NCBI GenBank assembly: GCA_023145655.1
Contig: JAGLDI010000015.1
Location: 1-14,850, forward strand
Direction: 5' to 3'
DNA length: 14,850 nucleotides
Source of the DNA: Desulfuromusa sp.
GTDB taxonomy: Bacteria > Desulfobacterota > Desulfuromonadia > Desulfuromonadales > Geopsychrobacteraceae
Positions 10,301 to 14,850 of the stretch are shown here, piece after piece (within the stretch, counting starts at the first letter, position 1; each line of letters starts with the position of its first letter). The notes below the pieces were generated by a model. That model made no database searches, had not been told where the DNA came from, and worked only from the letters and a program-made list of their open reading frames with translations. The translations under genes and the position numbers were made by a program.

Positions 10301-11103
10301 GCATGCCCGGAGGGAGAGAGTGCCGGGGTCTTACTGAAACAGGTGTACATGAAAATATCGTTAAAGGTGTCGATCCCGCCGGTCACGACCATATCGGAAC
10401 GACCTGAGGTCAGTTCAAGAGTTGCCAGATTGAGAGCACTTAACGAACTGCCGCAAGCGGCATCAACGGTGCAATTGGTGCCACCGAAATTGAAGTGTTT
10501 GCTGATCCGTCCGGCAACCACATTGCCGAGCAAGCCGGGGAAGGAATTTTCCTGCCAGGGGACGTAAGAGTCAGAAATCCGCTGGATCACATCGTCAGCA
10601 AGTTCCTGCTCCACACCGGCATCGGCCAAAGCCTCTTTCCAGCGCGGATAACCGAGTCTGGCACCGAGAGGGACAACCAATTCCAGTGTTCCGGTGATCC
10701 CGAGAATGACGCTGACCCGTTCGTGATCAAACTCTTTTTCAGTGGCATAGCCAGCATCCTTGAGTGCCTGTTCAACCACCAGCAACCCCAGTAACTGCGA
10801 AGTATCAATCGCCTCAATTGCATTGGGGAGGATACCGTAATCCATCGGATTGAATTCAACTGGCGACAGAAAACCACCCAGTTTGGCATAGACCTTATCG
10901 GCTACTTTTGGATCCTGATCATAATAATCAGCAGCCCGCCAGTGGGTCTCCGGAACTTCGGTAATCGCATCAGCCCGATTTTTAATGTTCGTCCAGAACT
11001 TCTGCTTATTGTCGGACTGAGGATACATGGAACCGATACCAATAATAGCAACCGGTGCCGTGCTCACTGGATATTGAATATTTTTCTGACTGTCAGTTTT
11101 CAA
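4309..11103 (-). CDS. pfaA: PUFA synthase subunit PfaA, KS-AT-4xACP-KR-DH
   Basis: Iterative type I synthase of 2264 residues that extends and processes the growing acyl chain. Ketosynthase at about 15-470: Cys217 in DAACGSS, His352 in GHGTGT, His390 in QIGH. Malonyl-type acyltransferase at about 575-890: FPGQGAQYPGM at 583, Ser683 in GHSYG, Arg708 in LRGE (carboxylate-binding position), His787 in AFHSPL. A Gln-rich, probably helical linker covers about 993-1046. Four carrier domains follow, with phosphopantetheine serines 1127, 1226, 1322 and 1419. The ketoreductase has a structural half at about 1480-1680, GGARGVT at 1699 for NADPH, and Ser1870, Tyr1883 and Asn1887 as catalytic residues. 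A C-terminal polyketide-type dehydratase (about 1975-2260) has His2000 in HxxxGxxxxP and Asp2170 in DSSFQ. The start is TTG, chosen because AAGGAG lies 8 bases upstream; it overlaps the pfaD stop. A GTG at codon 13 lacks such a site. No frameshift or lost catalytic residue was seen. Confidence 0.96.
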   Translation of the reverse strand: MKTDSQKNIQYPVSTAPVAIIGIGSMYPQSDNKQKFWTNIKNRADAITEVPETHWRAADYYDQDPKVADKVYAKLGGFLSPVEFNPMDYGILPNAIEAIDTSQLLGLLVVEQALKDAGYATEKEFDHERVSVILGITGTLELVVPLGARLGYPRWKEALADAGVEQELADDVIQRISDSYVPWQENSFPGLLGNVVAGRISKHFNFGGTNCTVDAACGSSLSALNLATLELTSGRSDMVVTGGIDTFNDIFMYTCFSKTPALSPSGHAHPYADDADGTTLGEGLGIVVLKRLVDAERDGDNIYAVIKGLGASSDGRGSAIYEPNAQGQAKALQRAYQQGNVTPDTIELIEGHGTGTKVGDAIEIASLHQVFGVADKPWCALGSIKSQIGHTKAAAGVAGLIKASLALYHKVLPATIKVDQPQEGLISENTPFYLNTETRPWLAKAEHPRRAGVSALGFGGSNFHCLLEEYQQQKQVIDWDGEVQIVPFSAADRTGLTNALKSFSVEGSWLQLRLQADQKRRQFSRTDPERLILVIEQNRTKRAVQLQNALAQLEKNQDQKVWETPDGVYYASGESYGPVAMLFPGQGAQYPGMLKDLALQFPDFLATLEDADRAFAENSALPAGTLADTIYPRPQFQTGSPEVVVAALQATEVAQPALGAVSLAAGRVLAGFGVTAAAVAGHSYGELVALCAAEVFNTSDLYNLSRLRGELMAAGSGDRGSMVAVSAPLGQVETFLKDEALDLVLANRNTPEQAVLSGATAEIDKAVELLTKKGISHKKLTVAAAFHSPLIAAAAAPFAEKLQTVDFKDPRKVVFSNTTGQSYPQSAAAVRELLAEQLANPVDFVTEIESLYQAGSRVFIEVGPGARLTGMVKAILGDREFQTIALDVSNGHRSGSYDLARLLAKLAVLGEPVELSIWDGEFAATQPRDGEKKKGISVSICGANFYQPPAKRPPLKLQKTIPEPVAVVPTSAGVPKSSNQHPASPPVATPVSADNLQEALRITQQSMQALQTLQEQTSNLHQQFLAGQQNATQSFMQLVEQQRLLLQGGTALPQMTPVFAPPITVNKPVSPQAEPAVDLVKPVVAVTTIADQSVAPLLLEIIAEKTGYPVEMLELGMALDTDLGIDSIKRVEILSALQEKIPEAPIIRPEDLGALQTLGQIVDYLQANVADSSDSAGGAPSQTVSAGVARDSVSSVLLEVIAEKTGYPVEMLELEMALDTDLGIDSIKRVEILSALQEQLPTLPAVRPEDLGVLQTLGQIIDHLCQGEQQQIAALPATVQTAQTDRELVSSSLLQVIAEKTGYPVEMLELEMALDTDLGIDSIKRVEIFSALQEQLPTLPAVRPEDLGVLQTLGQIVDHLCQGAQQSAPSSPAELPQLGQVDRQQVATTLLTVIAEKTGYPVEMLDLEMALDTDLGIDSIKRVEILSALQQRLPGAPAIKPEHLGTLQTVGQIVDFLSSISGSDKKETPVSSVESAAAKGIIREVLQPVSLVQQRGTKEFNFAVGAEVWIVDDGSSLSDAVCSRFTARQLIPRKVTIAEIETLTLPEHLSGLVILAPLSGTADQFFTQAFTLLQKLEPALHRSASQGGAFFATVSRVNGYFGLGSTEAINDSLSGGLAGLSKTAALEWPTIHCKTLDLAMGMEILPTATAIVDEIFKTGPIEVGISTQGLHALELIELPLDDVSVAVPVQARELIVVSGGARGVTAEVAVALSAATSATLLLLGRTPLAEAEPVWLTALQTEGEIKKGIIAQSEAPLKPLEVAHQYQQIAAVREIRATLERILNAGGTALYRSVDLRDAQQLKTLLGEMREQYGPVRGLVHGAGVLADKLITEKTLEQFDQVYSTKVAGFRALLDVVADDDLKFLVMFSSSTGRFGRIGQVDYAVANEILNKIADQQARLRPGCRVISCNWGPWDGGMVTPALKKVFAQEGIEVIDLKAGSDYLVKELSTPPGGAVEVIISGGSEETNVTKTPEPHQNICISKAFDLDLEIEQYPFLKSHVIDGKAVLPMAIIIEWLAHGAIHNNPGLKFQGFNDLRILKGVTLEAQQTVHLQVMTGKAIKGEGVHVVPVELVGGDPLVTHVRAKIVLSARLPERKPVADKLVMAEYPHPLSQIYQPERLFHGVDFHGIRDIAGCSAAGISALANLAPSPDQWIEQPLRNSWLADPLALDSSFQLLILWSFEQYQAGSLPVFAERYRQYQQKFPASGVEIRVRVIDQNKARAIADIDFIDPLNQQLVARIEHYECVIDAGLNVTFQRNKLTGVA
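6730..7827 (-). repeat. Tandem array of four acyl carrier protein domains in pfaA
   Basis: Four in-frame copies of a carrier domain lie at about 7606-7827 (ACP1), 7309-7530 (ACP2), 7021-7239 (ACP3) and 6730-6948 (ACP4), with periods of 297, 288 and 291 bases. Each contains LGIDSIKRVEI, whose serine takes the phosphopantetheine arm, preceded by AEKTGYPVEML. ACP2 and ACP3 differ at only about three of some 70 aligned residues and share a 47-base exact match (7454-7500 and 7166-7212), although other parts differ at synonymous sites. Linkers between copies are Gln, Ala and Ser rich and variable in sequence. Tandem ACPs are the hallmark of PfaA proteins; family members vary in copy number, and published work on PfaA generally ties the number to product yield rather than to chain length. 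Confidence 0.95.
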
Positions 11104-12731
11104 CTGAGAAACTCCTTGATCTCTTCAATTTTCAAAGGTGCCAGGATACTGGAATCAAACAGGAACTGGCTGTCCTGCTGTTTTAGTTGATTGGCGCGCT
11201 GCAATACTGCAGCACCAAAAAGGATATTATAGGCGACGGTTACAACCTTACGTTGGGCCACATCCTCTAAAAAAGAGTTCCGCACCCACTCATTGAAGGC
11301 ACCCATTGCCGGACCGCACCAGATTTGATAATCAATTTTGCGCGAGGTCTCGCCACGATTGGCCCAAACCGGAGACTGACCTAGATACCAGCGAAACAGC
11401 AGCGCCATTTTATGTTTGGGATCGGCCTCCCCCTTCTCTACCTGACGGGGGTCACGCACGGCAAAATAACTGCGGGTCTGTTCCCAAACCGTTGCCAGTG
11501 GTGCACGAAAGAAAGTCTTTTCCAGCTTCTCCCGCTCTGCCACAGGTAAGTGCTCGATACTGTCATAGGCGCGGTACAGTTCATAAAGCTTGTGGGCACG
11601 AATCGAAAACATGGTGCCACGTTTCACCACCTGCACCTTAACCCCCATCTCAAACATATCTCCCGAAGGGGCCATGGTGATATCTGCCTGCCGGGTTTCG
11701 GCTAACATTTTTCTTACTTCATCGCAGGTTCCCGATTCAACACAGGCCTGATTGACCGATCCGGTCATCAGGTAAGCAGCCCCCATGGAAAAAGCGGCCA
11801 GCGCAGATGCAGGGGTTGAAATGCCGCCCCCCAAACCAACTCGCAACTTTTGCCGATAACCATATTTTCGCTGAAACTGCTCTTTTTGCGCCATGATTGT
11901 CGGAAACAGTGACAATGCCGGCCGGTTATCAGTATGACCACCGGAATCGGCTTCAACGGTAACATCCTGAGCCACCGGAATTTCTGCTGCCATTTCAGCT
12001 TGGGCAACGGTTAAATCGCCAGATTCGACCAGTTGGTGTAAATACTTCTCTGCGGGTGGAGCAAAAAAACGGGCAGCGACCTCCTCCCGGGAAACTTTTG
12101 CAATAACCCGGTTCGGCGTCAACACCTCGCCCTCGTCATTACGGTAAATACCCGCAGTACGGTAGCGGATAATCGGCAAAGTCAGGGAAAGAAAAGCAGA
12201 GGCCTCAATCAGGCGAATTTGGTGATGCAGGTAAAGTTCTACCAGAGCTTTTTCCAGTTCCGGTTCGGTCGGACTATGGATCAAATTAAAACCAAAAGGG
12301 AGTGCGGATCGTTTCAGACTGGCAATGGCAATTTCAACATCCTCAAGGCTCTGCCCGGCAGCACCAAAAAAACCCAGCATTCCCGCCCGACCAAACTCCT
12401 CAGCCATTTTGACCGAACTGATCCCCTTGGCCATAGACCCCCCCAGATAGGGGTAGCGGATGCCGTGATCGCGACAAAAGGTGGCATCACCAAGATCTTC
12501 CAGACGACAGGGAAGCACCATCCCGGAGAATGTTTTTGCCTGCTGTTGATTTTTGGAGTCCAGGGGTAATGCACCGGCATACAGCCTGGTTTTATCACCG
12601 CTTTCTGACAAGAATAACGGCTGCCCGATATGACGCAGCTGCAAAACGCTATCAACATCCACACCATTGTCACTATTCAGCGGGCAAAACGAACCAACCG
12701 GCTCAGACATGTTTTTTAGCGCATCCTGCAC
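11100..12731 (-). CDS. pfaD: PUFA synthase enoyl reductase PfaD (FMN-dependent)
   Basis: Free-standing enoyl reductase of 543 residues that would reduce selected trans-2-enoyl intermediates on the PfaA carrier domains, so it decides which double bonds are kept. It is a TIM-barrel flavoprotein related to nitronate monooxygenase/FabK. Visible marks are YLGGSMAKGISS (95-106), GMLGFFGAAG (117-126), the DSGGHTD segment at 262-268 and the glycine-rich phosphate-binding VGLGGGIST (298-306) followed by GAAYLMTGS. The C-terminal 200 residues (about 345-520) match the extra helical region that separates PfaD from short FabK-type reductases. The start is GTG with AGGAG 6 bases upstream; an ATG at codon 8 (12708-12710) lacks a good site. 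The gene starts 9 bases after the ispH stop, its ribosome site overlaps that stop, and its own stop overlaps the pfaA start. ER-first order differs from gamma-proteobacterial clusters, where pfaD is last. Confidence 0.95.
   Translation of the reverse strand: MQDALKNMSEPVGSFCPLNSDNGVDVDSVLQLRHIGQPLFLSESGDKTRLYAGALPLDSKNQQQAKTFSGMVLPCRLEDLGDATFCRDHGIRYPYLGGSMAKGISSVKMAEEFGRAGMLGFFGAAGQSLEDVEIAIASLKRSALPFGFNLIHSPTEPELEKALVELYLHHQIRLIEASAFLSLTLPIIRYRTAGIYRNDEGEVLTPNRVIAKVSREEVAARFFAPPAEKYLHQLVESGDLTVAQAEMAAEIPVAQDVTVEADSGGHTDNRPALSLFPTIMAQKEQFQRKYGYRQKLRVGLGGGISTPASALAAFSMGAAYLMTGSVNQACVESGTCDEVRKMLAETRQADITMAPSGDMFEMGVKVQVVKRGTMFSIRAHKLYELYRAYDSIEHLPVAEREKLEKTFFRAPLATVWEQTRSYFAVRDPRQVEKGEADPKHKMALLFRWYLGQSPVWANRGETSRKIDYQIWCGPAMGAFNEWVRNSFLEDVAQRKVVTVAYNILFGAAVLQRANQLKQQDSQFLFDSSILAPLKIEEIKEFLS
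11112..11117 (-). promoter_or_regulatory. Ribosome binding site deciding the TTG start of pfaA
   Basis: AAGGAG on the minus strand, 8 bases before the TTG at 11103-11101. It lies inside the last codons of pfaD. TTG and the pfaD stop TGA share bases (TTGA), so PfaA translation probably depends on ribosomes finishing pfaD. A weak start codon on a 2264-residue protein may help set subunit ratios; that is inference. Confidence 0.75.
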
Positions 12732-12737
12732 AGGATT

Positions 12738-12742
12738 CTCCT
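12738..12742 (-). promoter_or_regulatory. Ribosome binding site deciding the GTG start of pfaD
   Basis: AGGAG on the minus strand, 6 bases before the GTG at 12731-12729. It overlaps the ispH stop codon (TAG at 12743-12741), which suggests translational coupling of ispH and pfaD. Confidence 0.75.
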
Positions 12743-13592
12743 AAAGGGATTCCAACACTTGCTGAATCTCATCGACAATCTTTTTCGGGGTTGAAGCCCC
12801 TGCTGTTAAACCTATCTTACTGAACTTCTGCAGGTCATCCAGAGGTAACTCATCGGCCGTTTCAACATGTAGAGCTTTGGTGCCACTCGCCTCTATTACC
12901 TGAGCCAAGCGCCTTGTATTACTGCTGTTATAACCACCGGCAACAATAACAAAGTCAGATTTATCGGCAATTTTGGTCGCCTCTCCCTGACGCATCCTGG
13001 TTGCATCACAGATGGTATTGATAACTAGCAGATCCAATCCCTTACGTTTTAAAAGTTCCCGACTGATCGCATCGAAAACATGCTTGTCCTGGGTCGTTTG
13101 TGCTGCCAGACAATATTTTCTGGTCGGATCCAGATCACACTTCCGGCACTCTTCCAGAGTGTCAAAAACCACCGTGTCTCCAGTCGTGTAGCTGAGCAGG
13201 CATTTCACTTCGGGATGGGCTTCTTCACCAAACAGCAGCAACACCCGTCCATTGTCGGTGTTCTCTTCGATCAACAGGCAGGCATCCTTCACCTTGGGAC
13301 AGGTTGCATCAACAACCAGAATTCCACGCTCAGACAAGGCCTGCTGCACCTGCTTGGTAATCCCGTGAGCACGAATCACCACAATTGAACCGGCAGGAAT
13401 ATCTTCCGGGGCATCAGCACTGATAATCCCCTTCTGTGCATACTCCGCAACCACCTGGGGATTATGGATAATTGAGCCAAGGATATAAATATCTCCGGGG
13501 AGATCCTTCTTCTCAATAATGTCATCCAACTTATTTAATGCCAGGCTGACACCCATACAGAAGCCAGCACTCTTGGCACGGAGAAACTCCAT
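12741..13592 (-). CDS. ispH: 4-hydroxy-3-methylbut-2-enyl diphosphate reductase IspH (LytB)
   Basis: Iron-sulfur enzyme of the last step of the MEP pathway, converting HMBPP to IPP and DMAPP in the cytosol. The 283-residue length fits the compact bacterial form. All three 4Fe-4S ligands are visible: Cys12 in GFCMGV, Cys98 in ATCPKV and Cys195 in NTICDAT. Substrate-pocket residues are also present: His43 in IIHNP, His76 in RAHG, His126 and Glu128 in EEAHPEV, the TTQD loop (166-169), NSSNT at 222-226 and GASTP at 265-269. The ATG start has GAGG 6 bases upstream. It follows a 242-base gap after galE and is the first gene of the run leading into pfaD, with only 9 bases between them. IspH makes no known contribution to PUFA synthesis, so the linkage may be simple co-transcription; no sign of truncation or divergence is seen. 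Confidence 0.97.
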   Translation of the reverse strand: MEFLRAKSAGFCMGVSLALNKLDDIIEKKDLPGDIYILGSIIHNPQVVAEYAQKGIISADAPEDIPAGSIVVIRAHGITKQVQQALSERGILVVDATCPKVKDACLLIEENTDNGRVLLLFGEEAHPEVKCLLSYTTGDTVVFDTLEECRKCDLDPTRKYCLAAQTTQDKHVFDAISRELLKRKGLDLLVINTICDATRMRQGEATKIADKSDFVIVAGGYNSSNTRRLAQVIEASGTKALHVETADELPLDDLQKFSKIGLTAGASTPKKIVDEIQQVLESL

Positions 13593-13834
13593 CTGCTACC
13601 TCAATCAACAAACGTGAATAGACAAACTTTCAACCTGAAAAAGTCATTCAATAAACTGTATATTTTGTCATTAAATAACTCTTGAAAGCAAGTGGATAAA
13701 AGACTTTTAGGGATATTTTCAGAAAATCAGCGGGGGGAGAAAAGAGAATCTTAAAAACCTGACAGCATATCAAACTTGGTGACGTAATTTACCTGGTAGA
13801 GGGATGATATCTTCCCGGCAGCACTATATATAAT
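13593..13834. other. Intergenic region between galE and ispH, likely to hold the promoter of the ispH-pfa run
   Basis: AT-rich 242-base stretch, the only sizeable noncoding DNA in the window. I find no supported ORF, RNA gene or mobile element. It includes the ispH ribosome site (13599-13602), a weak promoter candidate, a run of six G (13732-13737) and an imperfect 16-base palindrome at 13801-13816 just after galE. No convincing intrinsic terminator for galE (GC-rich stem followed by a T run on the minus strand) is visible. Confidence 0.6.
13662..13691 (-). promoter_or_regulatory. Weak sigma70-like promoter candidate for ispH-pfaD-pfaA-pfaC
   Basis: On the minus strand, TTGCTT (13691-13686) and CAAAAT (13667-13662) are separated by 18 bases, matching 3 of 6 and 4 of 6 consensus positions. 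A start about 7 bases further on would give a leader of roughly 65 bases. The match is poor and the region is AT-rich, so chance resemblance is quite possible. Confidence 0.22.
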
Positions 13835-14848
13835 TCAGCTTTCATAACCCTTTGGATTCATTGACTGCCAGCGCCAGGCATCGGTACACATCTGCTCCAA
13901 TTGCCGACTGGCCTGCCAGTCCAGCAGCTTCAAAGCTAATGAGGGATCAGCATAACAGCTGGCGATATCCCCGGAACGACGCCCGATCACTGCATAGGGA
14001 ACCTCCCGACCGCTCGCCTGTTCAAACGCATCAACCATCTGCAGCACAGAATAGCCCTGCCCGGTGCCAAGATTCACCGTCAGCGACTGCGGTTGCTTCT
14101 CCATCAACTGCAGAGCGTTGAGATGTCCCTGGGCCAGATCAACCACGTGGATATAATCGCGCACTCCGGTCCCGTCAACGGTTGGGTAATCATCACCAAA
14201 CACCTGTAATTTCTCCCGTTGGCCAACCGCGACCTGAGCGATATAGGGGAGCAGATTATTAGGGATCCCCCGGGGGTCTTCGCCGATCAACCCGGATTCG
14301 TGAGCACCAACCGGGTTGAAATAGCGGAGCAGTGCAATTTTCCATTCGGTGTCGGCAACCGCAAGGTCAGTTAAAATCTCCTCAATCATCAGCTTGGTCC
14401 GACCATAAGGGTTGGTTGCCTGCAGGGGGAAACTTTCATCAATCGGCACCGAAGCAGGGTCACCATAGACAGTTGCAGAAGAGCTGAAAACCAGGGTTTT
14501 ACAATCGGACTCAGCCATCACCCGGCACAGATTCAGGGTTCCTGAAACATTATTATCGTAATATTTCAGTGGCTGTTCAACCGATTCACCAACCGCCTTT
14601 AATCCGGCAAAATGGATCACTGCAGCAAAGTTATTTCTCTTGAACAGATCACGCAACGCCTGCACATCACGAATATCGGCTTTAACAAACGGAACTTGAT
14701 GACCAGTAATCATCTCCACCCGCCGCAGCGATTCAGAGGAAGAATTACTCAAATTATCTACAACCAGAATCTCATATCCGGCAGTCAAGAATTCTACACA
14801 GGTGTGTGATCCAATATAACCGGCACCACCGGTCACTAAAACTTGCAT
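13835..14848 (-). CDS. galE: UDP-glucose 4-epimerase GalE
   Basis: Short-chain dehydrogenase-type epimerase interconverting UDP-glucose and UDP-galactose with tightly bound NAD, supplying sugar nucleotides for lipopolysaccharide or exopolysaccharide and for galactose use. It has 337 residues, the usual length. The N-terminal Rossmann motif GGAGYIGSH has glycines 7, 10 and 13; NAD-contacting segments ADIRD (58-62) and [11 protein letters not shown] (79-89) follow. Catalytic residues are Ser124 in FSSSATVYG and the Tyr148-x3-Lys152 pair in NPYGRTK. Substrate-binding [12 protein letters not shown], and the [12 protein letters not shown] and LGTGQGYSV segments nearer the C-terminus, are all present. 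The ATG lies two bases from the window edge, so its ribosome site and promoter are out of view. It points the same way as the pfa run but is separated by 242 bases, so it is probably a separate unit; read-through cannot be excluded because no terminator is evident. Confidence 0.96.
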   Translation of the reverse strand: MQVLVTGGAGYIGSHTCVEFLTAGYEILVVDNLSNSSSESLRRVEMITGHQVPFVKADIRDVQALRDLFKRNNFAAVIHFAGLKAVGESVEQPLKYYDNNVSGTLNLCRVMAESDCKTLVFSSSATVYGDPASVPIDESFPLQATNPYGRTKLMIEEILTDLAVADTEWKIALLRYFNPVGAHESGLIGEDPRGIPNNLLPYIAQVAVGQREKLQVFGDDYPTVDGTGVRDYIHVVDLAQGHLNALQLMEKQPQSLTVNLGTGQGYSVLQMVDAFEQASGREVPYAVIGRRSGDIASCYADPSLALKLLDWQASRQLEQMCTDAWRWQSMNPKGYES

Positions 14849-14850
14849 CA

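Noticed and set aside
13801-13816. Imperfect palindrome just after galE as an intrinsic terminator
   Set aside because: The stem is only four base pairs before a mismatch, there is little loop, and no T run follows on the minus strand.
13593-13834. Small RNA, tRNA or insertion-sequence remnants in the intergenic region
   Set aside because: No cloverleaf, terminal inverted repeats or target duplication could be recognised by eye.

Overview
The window is one strand-biased block: every gene I can support is on the minus strand, so reading order runs from high to low coordinates: galE, a 242-base intergenic region, then ispH, pfaD, pfaA and a third giant gene that runs off the low edge of the window. 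The last four form a tightly packed run. ispH and pfaD are separated by 9 bases, pfaD and pfaA overlap by 4, and pfaA and the last gene are 2 apart. About 13.6 kb is therefore probably one transcript, starting in the intergenic region upstream of ispH.

The core is a polyunsaturated fatty acid (PUFA) or 'secondary lipid' synthase of the Pfa type, an iterative type I fatty acid/polyketide synthase that makes long polyenoic chains without aerobic desaturases. PfaD is the free-standing FMN enoyl reductase. PfaA is KS-AT-4xACP-KR-DH. The last protein is KS-CLF-AT as far as it is visible; its expected dehydratase domains would lie beyond position 1. All key catalytic residues of the condensing, transferring, carrier, ketoreducing and C-terminal dehydrating domains can be read. 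No phosphopantetheinyl transferase (pfaE) and no separate pfaB are in the window.

The order ER gene, then KS-AT-ACP-KR-DH, then KS-CLF-AT differs from the familiar gamma-proteobacterial pfaA-B-C-D order, where the second acyltransferase is a separate PfaB. It resembles the three-gene myxobacterial arrangement, and the KS-CLF-AT fusion also occurs in thraustochytrid subunit B. Mid-range GC, the ispH neighbour and this architecture suggest a deltaproteobacterial lineage, perhaps a marine Desulfuromonas-like organism. That is inference from general knowledge and was not tested against a database.

The flanking genes are housekeeping. galE (UDP-glucose 4-epimerase) serves surface polysaccharide and sugar nucleotide metabolism and is probably a separate unit. 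ispH (final step of the MEP isoprenoid pathway) leads the pfa run and appears translationally coupled to it, an unexplained link between isoprenoid and polyene lipid synthesis. The system type is known. The parts worth a second look are the fused architecture, the second acyltransferase, the near-identical carrier domains and the ispH coupling.
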